DNA from: Latrodectus hesperus
Lineage: Eukaryota; Arthropoda; Arachnida; Araneae; Theridiidae
Reading direction: 5' to 3'
Assembly: GCA_037975125.1 (NCBI GenBank)
Contig: CM075857.1
Location: 25,669,582 to 25,733,581 of the forward strand
Length of the DNA stretch: 64,000 bases
This document shows positions 46,287 to 57,990 of this stretch, piece by piece. Within the stretch, counting starts at the first letter, position 1, and each line of letters opens with the position of its first letter. A program made the translations under genes and the position numbers. The notes under the pieces were generated by a model. It saw only the letters and a list, made by a program, of their open reading frames with translations, searched no databases and was not told the origin of the DNA.

Positions 46287-49200
46287 AATGATATGCTCTC
46301 AAGTTAATTTTTTTAAAAGAGCTTTATTTTTAAAGAAACTTTTTAATTAATAAAAGTTTTATCTCTAGTTTAATATAAATAAGGACTTTTTTTACAGCAT
46401 TGTGAAAGAAAGTAACGCTAAGGTGTGTACCTAGTGAAGTGACAAAAGAAAACCCTGTTTACATTTTTGGCAAAAATTTTAAAATTTCGTGTCGAAATAG
46501 AAAAGAAATAAGTTTGTCAATTTTGTACTAAAAATAAAGGGAAATAAAAGTTAGAACTCATGAAAGATTTTTCATAATCAACTTTCAAAAACTTTATGAT
46601 GACTTTCTTTTATTCAAAAATGTTCTGTAGTGAGGGCCGTTATAAAAATGTTAGGATGTATTTATTTTTATGACATCTGTTAACTCATCATTGCAAAATT
46701 TATGTAGCATAAATGGTTTTTTATTGCTTTAAGTAAAAAGAAAGCATACGTTTTCTGTATTAATTGAATTGGTTTGAACTTGTTTAGCCCTTATCATCTA
46801 TATCGTCACTATATGGTGTTAAATCAAATAAATTATCTCAACTTAGTATTAAATCATGTTTTTAAAGACTGTTTAAGTAAATAAAATAAGTTTTTGTAGG
46901 AGAATTTTTTATAGTGTAATTCTTGTAAAGGCTATAAAAAGTTTCAAAAATATATAACTGAGTAAGAATTTTAGAAAAATTTTATTTTTTTAAAATTTTG
47001 ACATTCATAAAGAAGTAAACATTTTTTAATGCCTGCATCAATTTGTGCATAATTCAATTATCCAACTATTTAATTTATTTACTTGTATCTTTAACATAAA
47101 ACTGAAGCAAATTTTATATTCTTCCCTTAGTACTTCGCATTTAGCAATTTGTTTAAATCACAAATATGTTTTACGCTATGACTAAATTCATGGATTTAAA
47201 TACTTTGCACATATTTTATTATGTATGCATTTTAAAACTATTTTATGTATACTTTACTTTTACTCTATTGAAAAAAATAAGAAAATAGTACTGTTTTTTG
47301 TATATATTAAGAGAAAAGAAATTTATTGCAGTGAATAGAGGATATCGTTTATGTTTTCGAAATAACTTATTTCCTTAATGACAATAGGGAAAGAGAGATT
47401 AGAATTCGATACTCGATTTAAAAAAATGTAAGAAGCCTTTCGTTCGGTGTTTTTGATTTTTTCTCATATAGAGAACGTTTAAAGTAATACAATCTCATCA
47501 TATTATAATAAGAACTTATTAAAAAACTAAGAATCATTGATATAAAAGATAATACCGATTTAAAGTACCATTCGAAGAGTTGTATTTTTTAAACACACTG
47601 TTCTACTTTGTTTGTAACACTTGTTTTCAATTTTGTTTCTGAATGTCTTTAAGAGAATTCGATTTGCTTAAAAATATTGTATAAATTATTATACTTAAAA
47701 GTAATTTTAAACATTTTGATTCATTAAGATATCGATCAAGTTTCTCGACACTCATTTTGAGCAATTACTGAGAATCGGGGATTCAAACTGTATATCACAT
47801 TAACAACGAGTTTCAAATTTGTAATTCATAATTTTTAATTCAATATATATGTATATGTATTATTCTAAATTCTAAATTATTGCAGCCCTTTACTATGTCC
47901 CCTTTGCGTGTGACATTCGTTTTATTCTGTTACTGTAATAAATTATGTTTTTCAATTTTATATTTTAATTAATTAAAATAATAAATTTGTATTTTAGTTA
48001 AATAAAAACGCTAATAAATAAAAAATATGCGTTTTATTTGTCAGTATGTATTTCTTTAATTCATTTAAAAAAAAAGGAAAAACATGTTTTCTGTCACTCA
48101 CTGTTTATCAAAACTCGTATTTTTTTGTGAAATATTCTATGTTAATTATCAGGCAATGTGACACGTAGAATTTAATCGAACGTGGGAGTTTATCTTCCTC
48201 AGATGAATTGTTCCTTCGCGGTTATGTAACAAGCTATTGATAAAATAATGTCGAAGTTCATAAATTGCAAGCAAATGGAGTTAAAGTTTGTATTTTCACA
48301 CAATACCATACTATCAATATATTTTATTTTATTTTGAAACCTCGCTATTTATGTATTTCACGTAAAATACAAAAAAAAATAAATAAATAAATAAATAAAA
48401 AGTAAAAAAATAGTGATTTATTAATGGCAAAATTAATGCACTGTTCTCATTTTTAATAATAAAAAGTTAAACAAATTACTAAATAAGAAACCGTAATTAA
48501 AAAGATTTCCGAGATTATATTTTGGTACAAATTAAATTTAAATAACAAACTTTATTAAATAACATGCTCTGTTTTTATTACCTGAAAACTTATATTTTAA
48601 AATATGTATATGCATCAACTTATTTTAGTAAACAATGAATTAGTTTAGCATTACTTTATTATGAATATTCTGAGTTAGTAAATTTAATAAAAGATTCACC
48701 TATTTTATAAGTTATTCACGAACAATTTTTGATTGAAAATAAAATTTTTTAAATATATTTGACTTTTTTTTTTTCAAATTATACTTGAAAAAAAAGAAAG
48801 CTCTCTCTCCTTCTCTTTCTCGTCCTTTTTAATATTTTTGAACTTTCATTTGATATAATTTGAGAAATAGACCTGAATCTTTGAGTTCTCCAAGTAGAAA
48901 GGAAATTTAATTTTGACAAATTTGTACGTAATTGTAATGATTTCATTTCTGTTGAAATTTTTTGAATTCAATTCTTGCACACTTTTGCATCTTTTATTTC
49001 ATCCCGTGAAGTAGTAATATCACGTTTTTATTGAAATGAAATCACTCTATTCTAACATAATCTTCAATATTTCATTTAAAGCTATAAAAAAATGATTAAA
49101 AGTTGCTCTAGTTCTTCGCATTGTTTTTTAAATTACAATATTTTGATTCATTCCGAAATTTTTCAAAACTGTTGGATTATTCCGAATATTCCTGTTTTTA

Positions 49201-49475
49201 AATTATTTTACAATTATTGAATAATTTCTCTATGTGATAAATATAAATCATTTTTTACATTTTTTGACAGTTGATTTTATGTAATAATTATAATCTTAAA
49301 TAATATTTATCTTATATCTTATGTTATTATTATTACAATATGATAAAAAAAGTTTTGGTATTTAGTGATGATCTTGAATACACTTTGATTTGCATACATT
49401 TTAATAAAATTTCTGTGATTTTATTTGATGTAGAGAATAATTTTATCTGCGTTTTAAAAAATTTTTACCACGTAC
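46287..49475. other. AT-rich stretch with an AAAT microsatellite
   Basis: Contains (AAAT)n at about 48376-48401 and a small mixed patch at 48150-48260 (GGTTATGTAAC). No gene is supported. Confidence 0.55.
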
Positions 49476-49479
49476 CTAA

Positions 49480-49960
49480 TTCTATACTGCGGGCGACAGA
49501 GGGCGAAGGATTTGCTTATGAGGGAGGGAGGATGCAGAGTAAATCTAAATAACCGCCTCTCTATCTGGCAAGCATGTTGGGGGAACGAGGTGATGTTAGA
49601 TGGATTTGTTGTGTGGTGTCCGTCCAGCGGGCTCGACTGACCACTTGGCCGAAGCGAATCGATCGGATAGGAACGGCCATTTCCGACGTCACGGCCCGGG
49701 GACTTTGATGACGTCGGCCCAAGGAAACGGTCCTCTTATCAATCACTGGCCAACTTCCATTAATTGGCCCGTTGTGACGTCACCGTGATGACCTCTTTCA
49801 TTCTGTTCTTCTTTTGTGAATAATCGCTTCCCTTCTTCTTCATCTTCACTATTTTTTCCATCCCTGATTGAGTTTGTCGCTTCGCATTTACCCTTCCTCC
49901 TCCTTATCTCGACCAACGATCGCTACTTTATGGTTTTTATACGCTGATTGTTATTTCCCC
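49480..49960. promoter_or_regulatory. GC-balanced island with a cluster of CRE/ATF sites
   Basis: CGACGTCACG (49684-49693), TGACGTCG (49709-49716) and a perfect TGACGTCA (49775-49782) occur within 100 bases, with TGATGACC just after. CTTTGATG (TCF-like), TCTTATCAATC (GATA) and CATTAATTGGCC (homeodomain) lie between them. Both strands are open for about 60 codons but with no known domain. This is the densest set of bZIP-type motifs in the window. Confidence 0.5.
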
Positions 49961-51225
49961 GATTTTTCCAACCCATCCTAAATTTGCTTACTTTTATTTG
50001 TGCTTATCGGTGCTCCTTGGTATTATTTGTGCTTCTTTAATGAACTAATTTTACAAATCGATGTTTTTATTAAAAAAATTTTTTTTTAAATTTCGCTTAC
50101 TTTAATTTTATTGTCTATTTCATAAGTTTAATATTTAAAACAAAAATTTATGCACATTGAAGCTCAAAATGTAAATTAGTTTTAAAATCATTGTATTTGT
50201 GTAAATTTTAAATATTTTTTAAAACAGTTTTACTTTATAAAATTAAAATCTACTTTGATTTATACAATCCAAGTTAATTTTATTAATTTAATTTATAGAA
50301 TATGGGCTTGTTTTAACTTTTTTAAACTATAATAACGATTTAAAATTTTTATTTTTATAATAAGTGTTTTAGAAAAGCAAAATATAAAAAAATCTACTTT
50401 TTAATCTCCTCGGCTTATTGAATCTTAAATCAGTTTGGCTTATCTCTCTTCATTTTATTCTCATGAGAGCGCGAACTGCTATTGATATTTATAAATTAAA
50501 AATGTTTACAATTGTCTTTATGCTTGTAAAATTTTCCTTTTTTTAAACTTTATTTTAGCTTTTGAGCTTATAATGTATTTTTAAAATTTATTTGTAATAA
50601 ATTAAGAGCAGAATTTACCTAATCCTTCTGCTTAATTTGTATAATAGTTGTTTGTATTTTCACAAATAATGTGCAGGACATATTCAAATTAAAACATCGA
50701 ATTTTCTTTGGGAAAATTAAAAGATGGCTACTTGCTTACTTCTTAAGCAGTGATAATTTTTTTACACACTTAAGTGTTATAGGGCAACCCTTAAAAAGTA
50801 TTTTAAAAGAATTAAATTTGGAAATCGTTTACTAAACTTTTATTTCAGGATTAATAAAAACATTTTTATTATTTTCTATTGAACACTCTACGGAGTGGAA
50901 TTGACGACGTTGCCATCAACATTCTTTAAAATCAAAATCTGTGGCCTAAAATGATTTTGAAGTGACTGTCACCATTTTACATGCATCTGTTAATATGTAG
51001 GATAAATAATGCTTCTTATTGCAACATCAATGATTCCACAATCTGACCCTCACTTGAAAGATGTTCTTCAATTTTATGAGATTTATTGTTAAAATAAAAA
51101 TACAGCAGTGTAATTTAAGTAACTTAAATTTGAGAATCTCTTTAGCCTAATAAGCAATGAAAGCAAAAATTTCTTACAGTGACCATGCATAGGAATAATT
51201 TCATATGATTTTTAAGCCATTAGAG
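49961..51225. other. AT-rich stretch, nothing seen
   Basis: AT-rich, no supported feature. Confidence 0.6.
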
Positions 51226-51229
51226 AACA

Positions 51230-51715
51230 GAAACATTTTACATTAATAATTCCATCTTCCGTGTTGTGGTCATCGCAGAAATGATTTCAGTGATTCCGAA
51301 GCAGTTAATTCCTTCACTGCGAGCAGCAGAAGCGTAAATCATCGATAACCATTGAAAATCCATTTCCCACTTCATCCTTCTCAGACTCACCTTTCCTCCT
51401 GCGTGGTAGGCCAGCCTAAGTAAGATAGATGTGGGTAATAGGACCTTAAACATTCTCGCTCTTTTTCCGAAACACTTTTATGATTGAAAACGCGACGCTT
51501 TATTTATCTTTCCCTCTGTCAAAGGCATCGGGATCGCTCATTTGTCTGTTAATGCCGATCTCCTCTGTCATCAGTCAGACTTGAACCCTATTTCGCTGCC
51601 CCACCGACTTCTTAAGGAAAAACAGGCGCTGTCTTTGGAGAGCACTTCTCTTGAGTTAAATGCCTTGCTCCCTTCTTTGCGTTCTACTTTTCGATGTAAG
51701 CATTTTTATAAGTTG
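51230..51715. promoter_or_regulatory. GC-balanced island, candidate intronic enhancer
   Basis: Mixed composition with GCAGTTAATTCC near 51301 (homeodomain), AAATCATCGATAACC near 51333 (GATA) and ATTTGTCTGTTAATGCC near 51540. On the minus strand 51391-51415 is bounded by an acceptor (ATCTATCTTACTTAG) and a donor (GTGAGTCTG), a possible 25-base microexon. No domain is seen. Confidence 0.35.
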
Positions 51716-52355
51716 GAATATTTTCTATAAATTGAAAACAAAGACTTTTTTCTGTTATTTTAACGTTTAATCATTAACATCTGCCTCTACATTTGAAGTG
51801 TTGTTCTTTTGAAAGTGAGAAAAAATGATTTTCCTTGCACATGTTACTAGTAAATTTTAAATTTACCTTGTAAAATTTGTCAATATTATTAATTGTGTTT
51901 TTTTTTTCTGTTTGCTGCTTAAGTTATGAATACTTAGTAATGACTATTTTTTCCCCGGTCTTCTGTTTCTTTTTTTTTGTGTGATATTATAAACTCTTTT
52001 CAAAAACACGTGTTAAATTCCATCTCATGAGATTCATGAAATGAAAATAATATTATTTTGCAATCATTTTTTTAAATGTATGTTTTGTAACTTTATTTTT
52101 TGATAGAGATAATAATTTAGATAATAATATTTTATATCCTGTTTAAAGACAAGTTAGAGTAGCAAATACCTCAACTCTTTTCAACAATCCATTGATGCGT
52201 CTTGCTTTTATTGTCTCTTGATATACCTTTTCAAGTTAGTTTCAACCATTAATTGTGTTTCTGAAAGAAATGATTTTTGCATCTCTCTCTCTCTCTCTCT
52301 TGAGCAACGTGGAAACCTAATGAATTAATTAATTAAAATTTCCTGCTTAATAGGA
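51716..52355. other. AT-rich stretch with CT microsatellite
   Basis: (TC)n tract at about 52282-52300. Otherwise AT-rich with no supported gene. Confidence 0.6.
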
Positions 52356-52359
52356 AATC

Positions 52360-52700
52360 GGAATAGCTCTTTCTGCATCCGCTACTTCCTGCCTTACACA
52401 CTCTGTTTCCGGAACGGGAATCGTTCCTCCTCTGTAATGAACTTGATCAAGTTCGGGTCGTTATATAACGTGGATCAACTTTTGATATTCAACACTCGTG
52501 TTGATGCCTTGTTTTTTCCTCTTTACGTGACGGGAAATTGCTTAATGAATGAATGGAATGGAATCTTGTAATGCTATTTGAGAAGGAGCTTCTGTCATAT
52601 TAACGAGATGTCAGTCGACTTCCTTCAAGAAAGGGGAATTTTAATCGCAAGCAACTCCACTTACTAAAATGTATGGTAACCGAAGGAAATGGTGTGCGAT
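52360..52700. promoter_or_regulatory. Small island with a 16-bp palindrome
   Basis: GAACTTGATCAAGTTC at 52439-52454 is a perfect palindrome, preceded by GGAACGGGAATCGTTCC (52411-52427), itself an interrupted inverted repeat. TGAACT/AGTTCG half-sites are similar to those bound by nuclear receptors. Role inferred. Confidence 0.4.
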
Positions 52701-53685
52701 TTTTGCCATTTTTTGTCGTAGAAATTTTTTGATATAAGCTTTTACATGATAACTTAAATTATAATATTCTTACTGAAAGATTTGAACTGTTCTCCTTTTC
52801 ATTACATTTTAGAGTACTTTCACAAATATCATTTGCTCTAACAGGTTAAAATAATTTTATTCTTTAATTTCATTTTTTATTCTACTATTATTTTACCTTA
52901 ATAGTAATCACCGAATGTTTTGCAACTTTTTTATCTAGTTTTAATTACTCAACAGTAATAAAATTTCAAATAGTCTGGTTTAAATCAGACTAGTTTTATT
53001 TAAAGTTTAGTTTGGTTTATAGTTTTACCTGGTTTATTTTAGTGCATTAGATTTCATTTCATTATACTGAAAACTGTGCAGGTATAGTGTAAATTAATAT
53101 ATTAACATACAATTTGCTTTGTTATCATTTAAATATTGGAAATTGAGTTAAATTAAATAATATGTTGGGCAAACTTCCCTCTTTAATTTACTGTAAAATT
53201 TTACCCTCTCCATTAGCAAAACCGTTTATATAAAAGGTAAAGGACAAAAGATCTGTTTCGAATGGAAATATTGCAATAGGATATTTTATTACGATAACAC
53301 TGCATGGGATAAACATGGTACATCAGTTTATGACATGAAATCTGAAATCAACTTTACATCGCTTTGTGTTCAAAACATTATTTGCTATTCCATATAGTTT
53401 TTATTAAATATTTTCCTATTCAAAACGATTTCATTGTGAGAGAGATTGTTTCTTGAATTATTGTCGAATCTTAAGTTAAAGCTTCCTACAAAACTATGTT
53501 TTATTGGAAAATGAAATAAATTTTGACTTTTGTTAAAAGAAATCATTACACAAAAGCTAATTTTGGCTTCGTACCCTTTGGTATGCCAGGAAAGATAATC
53601 GTGCTGACCCACACAAAGCCTATTCTGCATGGATATGCTAATGTGCGAAATGTTTAAAATTGCTGTCCCACTTACTATGTAGCAT
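52701..53685. other. AT-rich stretch, nothing seen
   Basis: The minus-strand frame 53385-53630 (81 codons) has no domain. Nothing else is supported. Confidence 0.55.
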
Positions 53686-53689
53686 GTTT

Positions 53690-54055
53690 AAAGGCGTCTC
53701 CGTCAGGGGCCGCTCCGTTCGTCGGGAGGGTGGGGATTCACTGTGAATAAGAGGAGGGAAGGACAAGGAGGATTAAGCACGGATCGATCTTTACACGTCT
53801 TTTATGTAAAGCTGACCAGCACAGTCTCTATCTATCCATCGTTCGCTCTCTCCCGCTAATACATCCCGCCGCCTCCACTCTTCGCTCCATCCTGCATACC
53901 AAGTAATCACACTGCTGCAGTGGTCATCCGTCATTAGTTATGTGTTACTTTGTATTCTCCGACTCTTCTTCCTCCTCGTGCCCTGCTTCTTTTTACTTCG
54001 CCGCTTTCTTCCATACAGAGAGAGAAATAAATTACAGGACAAAATCTTTTTTTCT
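53690..54055. promoter_or_regulatory. GC-balanced island, candidate intronic enhancer
   Basis: Contains GTCAGGGGCCGCTCCG near 53703, GGATTAAGC near 53771 (Otx/Bicoid-type core), and TCCGTCATTAGTTATG near 53927. The 3' half is C/T-rich. No coding frame. Confidence 0.35.
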
Positions 54056-54835
54056 TACCCGCTTCGGTTTATAAGCATTTTTTACACTGCTTTTGTATGT
54101 GTATATTGAAATTTTTGGTATCCACTATTTGAGTAATTAACGGTGATTGTGTTGCTAGTTAATTTTATAGCTGTGATCCTTTGGTAGTGAGTGCAAGGTT
54201 TCATTTATTCCATAAAGTGGCTAAATTTATATGATTGGAGTTAAATCTTTCGAAATTGGAAGTGAAATGTTTGGTTTAGTGAAGAGTTATGATATTGAAA
54301 ATAAAAAATATGTAAATAAGTCTTCACACAATTTTTACATTTAAAATTAAAATTGTAAACTTTTTGGAAAATGCAATGGAGTGTAATTTTTGGTTGTCTA
54401 TTTTTGACTCGAAATGTGTATTGAGATAGCCTATTGAGAAAGTTCTGTAAATTATTAGCATTAAAGTTAATTTTATTGCTGTTTCTTGTGATAATTTTAT
54501 AAAATTGATTACGCGCTCGTGTAAAGTAAAGTTAAGTAAAAAAGTGTTAGGAATAAGATTCTCTATTGCATTATTTTTAATGGATTATTCATGTTGTAAA
54601 AAATGGATAAAAATGTAATGTGAAATAAAAAACTGAATTTTCATAATTTTAACTGCACTACGAAAAAAAGTATAAGCTTCCAAAATTATAGAACTGTTTA
54701 AATAAAGGTAAATTATTTACTATTTTATAAAATTTTATATTTGATTGAATGTTTGACATGAATTTGTATCACTGTAAAAATTATTCAAGTGATGAAATAA
54801 AATTCCCTGCGTGTTTTTGTTTTTCCTTCCCAGTT
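54056..54835. other. AT-rich stretch, nothing seen
   Basis: AT-rich, no supported feature. Confidence 0.6.
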
Positions 54836-54859
54836 TGTGTCCATTCATTTTTCCCAGCT

Positions 54860-55450
54860 TAATTTTGTAAACAATCCTGCCATTTTTTTGTTGATGGAAC
54901 TCTTGCTCCCTGTGCGCGAGGTCATTAGAAGGCCTGGAAACCACATGTTGCTCGAAATAAGAACAGTTGATGGCTGCTGCCTTATTTTCAGCGTGCAGCA
55001 GCGGCCATTCAGCTGGATCCCGGCGTCATTATCTCCATGCATACCGTGGCGTCATTAGCAGCAACCTCGCTCATTTTCATTGGGTGCCCTGCCTCCTTCA
55101 CGCTTCGCTCTTTTAATGATCCCATTTGAATGAAGTTCTCTGCACATGCGCACTCCCCGGCTCCACTATCTGCTATTCATTGGCCAGGTTCTGAAACAAT
55201 GGCATTGGGCAGCCACAGATGAGTATCTGCTGCTTCACGAAGTCTTCTGTAATGAGCGTGCGATGATTTGCCCGAAGCTTATGGTTTCGCTGGGAAAGTA
55301 TCTCCATGCCATTACATATTCATTTCCCCTGTCCAATTTGCTGTGCGATCTTCAGAAAGTCCTCCATTGTTTGCTTCGTCGAAAGAAAAACGCTTCTAAG
55401 CCATTGGGACTTTGCATAGGAAACTAATGAGAAGCTTCTCGTGAATAATT
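54860..55450. promoter_or_regulatory. Large GC-balanced island with repeated motif
   Basis: GGCGTCATTA occurs twice, at 55022-55031 and 55048-55057, 26 bases apart, a spacing near 2.5 helical turns. Also CAGCTG (E-box) near 55008, TGCACATGCGCAC near 55140 (NRF1-like), ATTCATTGGCC near 55174 (CCAAT on the other strand) and CCATTGTTTG near 55363 (Sox core). The + strand frame 55146-55427 is open for 93 codons with ordinary-looking codon use but no known domain. Regulatory DNA is favoured. Confidence 0.4.
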
Positions 55451-56440
55451 ATTTTAACAATCTCATATTCCAGTCATGCCTTACGATGTCGTAAGAAGAT
55501 TAAAACCATTGTTTGTTCTAATTAAGTTGTCATAACGATCATTCAGATTTTTTTTTAATTTCACACTGTATTTAATTCGGCATTTATATTGTGGCCTAAA
55601 TATGTCAGATGTTTTATAATTGATAGTTGCATGCTGGTACAATACTAGCTACTTAATCGTTTGTAGGAAACAAATAAAAATTTTCTTATTATTTATATAC
55701 TTTGAGGGTTCTGTTTTAATCAATTTTTCAGCCGAGAAAGATTTTTTTAAAAATTATATATGTAGGCATTTTAATTTAAATATTACAGCTAATTGATTTT
55801 GATTACAGAAAAGACGTCGTTTACTAGCTTTCACGTTAACAATTCCTATTCTTTTATTTTCTCGTTTCCCATTTTGTTGCCAAAGATAAAAAAAATTAAT
55901 TTATAATCGTTTGCGAATAAGAAGTTTTATTATTTTTTCAATTTAAACCATTACGTTACCAAACTGTGATTCTAAAACTTAATTTCAAATTATTTACATA
56001 GCGTCATAACTTAATATCGCTTGCAAAAAAATGAAGATATAAATTCAAAAAATAAATGCCTCCATTTAGAACTTCAAAGTATAAAATTTCATTTTTCTCG
56101 TGTATCAATATATTACATTTTATTATATTGAAAACATGTTAAATATTTTATTCTAACGGATATAAATTAATATTTCTAATGAAATATTTTTTCATTTATT
56201 TTTAAAAAGAAATTCTCAAACCATGGCAATGGTTTTTTTTTCTCACTATTGTACATATTTATTTTTTAGAAAACTAATTTTTTGCTTTAAAATTTAAGAA
56301 ATTTAAATTGAAAAATAGGTAATAATAAATAAGTTCATTACTAATTCAAGTATTTCGTAAATTTTAACTCTTTTTTTTTAAAAAAAAAATTGTATGTTTA
56401 AGGAATATTCTAATTCGCCATAAAATAAAAATGGATAAAC
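55451..56440. other. AT-rich stretch, nothing seen
   Basis: AT-rich, no supported feature. Confidence 0.6.
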
Positions 56441-56449
56441 GCATTTTAA

Positions 56450-56685
56450 TTTAACTGCTCTCCCCCTCCCCTCCACCGTGCTCCAGTACCTGCGCTTTGA
56501 AACAGGATTTGCTCTTCCAGTTTTCCAACCTCTCAAATCTCGACCAATGACCTGCTGGGAGAGCGGAGAGCCCATTATAAAGCCTGATCAACTATTGATT
56601 GAAATGGGCTGACTCATGGATCCAGGCCCGGCAGAAATGCCAAGTTATTCTCAATCGATTTTGGATTCCCTTTTGATATGAATTC
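56450..56685. promoter_or_regulatory. Compact island with AP-1, Pbx/Hox-like and Cut-like motifs
   Basis: TGACTCA at 56610-56616 is a perfect AP-1 site. ATTGATTG near 56594-56601 is Pbx/Hox-like and AATCGATT at 56653-56660 is a Onecut/Cut-type core. GCCCATTATAAAG near 56570 adds a homeodomain core and a TATA-like stretch. All lie within 100 bases. No coding frame is convincing. Confidence 0.4.
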
Positions 56686-57440
56686 ACGAATTTGAACAGA
56701 AATCGTAAGCTCTCTGCTCGTAGCAGTGTATTCTAATGTTTAAAAAGTTATTTCACACAATATCTTTCATTTAAAATAAAATATTCTGCATTTTAATTGG
56801 TAAAACATTTTACGTGATTTGAGTTTAAAATATTAAATGTTGCGGTTGAAAATAACAATAAAATAAATAATAATTAAAACGATGTGTTGAAAAAGAATTC
56901 TATTTTAAATTATCTTGATTATTAAAAAAAATAGGAGGAAATAACAAGGAAATTGTATTAATTTATTTGAATATAAAATAAAGATAGTTCAATCTAATAT
57001 AATTTTAATTTATTTTTGCTTAGCTGCCATGAAGAAATTTTTAGCTGCGTATAAGTTTTAAAATTTTCATGCAATACATTGGCTGTTGCTGTTGAATAAT
57101 TATGGCTGTTCTCTTGAAAACGTGAGAAAATTCATTATTTGATTTAGGATATAGGCAAGCTTCTTGATTGTATAAAATTATCTGTGAATGAAAACATTTC
57201 AAACACAAGTATATTTTGAAGCTTAATTTATCTAAGGAATATGTTTTAAAATCGCATACTAGATTTTAAATAGTTAAATGATTGATTGTGATATTTCTTA
57301 TTTTTTACCCCTAATTATGTATTAACAATTCATCTAACAAAGTCACTTATATCTATAAATATTTGTGTATTTATTAAATAATATATATATATATATCGTT
57401 AAACTGTCAGGACTCTTTATAGGCATCATTAAAAGTAAAT
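56686..57440. other. AT-rich stretch with (TA)n
   Basis: (TA)n at about 57380-57396. No gene is supported. Confidence 0.6.
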
Positions 57441-57444
57441 GAAT

Positions 57445-57990
57445 AAAAAAGGCGCCCAGCTCAGTGGGACTGTTTAATTGTTGTGTCGGAAAGTGCATTG
57501 GCGGCGGAGGAAGTCGTGGAAAATGTGTCCGATGGTTTGAGGCGATGAACTATATGCGGACATGATGCTCGCCCATTAACGGATCGTTTGCCCTTACAAG
57601 ACAGCAGCTCTTCTTTTTCTCTTCCTTTTATCGTTCTCTTCTTTTTCGCCCTTTGTGTGTTTGCTTTGCTGCTATACTTATCGCCCTATTTTTATGTCGC
57701 TGCTGCTATTCTGGGCCCTTTGCGGGTTACTCGAGTGCTCCGACTCAAGCAATAGCCCCTTGGATTAATTACGCGACTCTTGTTTACCTGCCTGAAATAT
57801 CACTGCCTCTTTCTTTATAATGAATTGTTTGCGCGCTGCTTATTTACTTCTGATTGCGAGCTTCAATGCGAGCGCTGCTACTCTCATATTAGTTTGTAAT
57901 CGTGTCAATTAAATGTTGAATGCATCTCCGTGGATTGAGAGCCGTTGCTAATGATAAATAACAAAAGTAATTGCTACTTTAAGTTATCGA
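57445..57990. promoter_or_regulatory. GC-balanced island, candidate intronic enhancer
   Basis: Contains GCATTGGCGGCGGAGG near 57495, CGCCCATTAACGGATCG near 57569, CTGGGCCCTTTGCGGG near 57711, TTGGATTAATTACGCG near 57761 (GGATTA and TAATTA cores together) and two GCGAGC repeats near 57857. No open frame of note. Confidence 0.4.
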
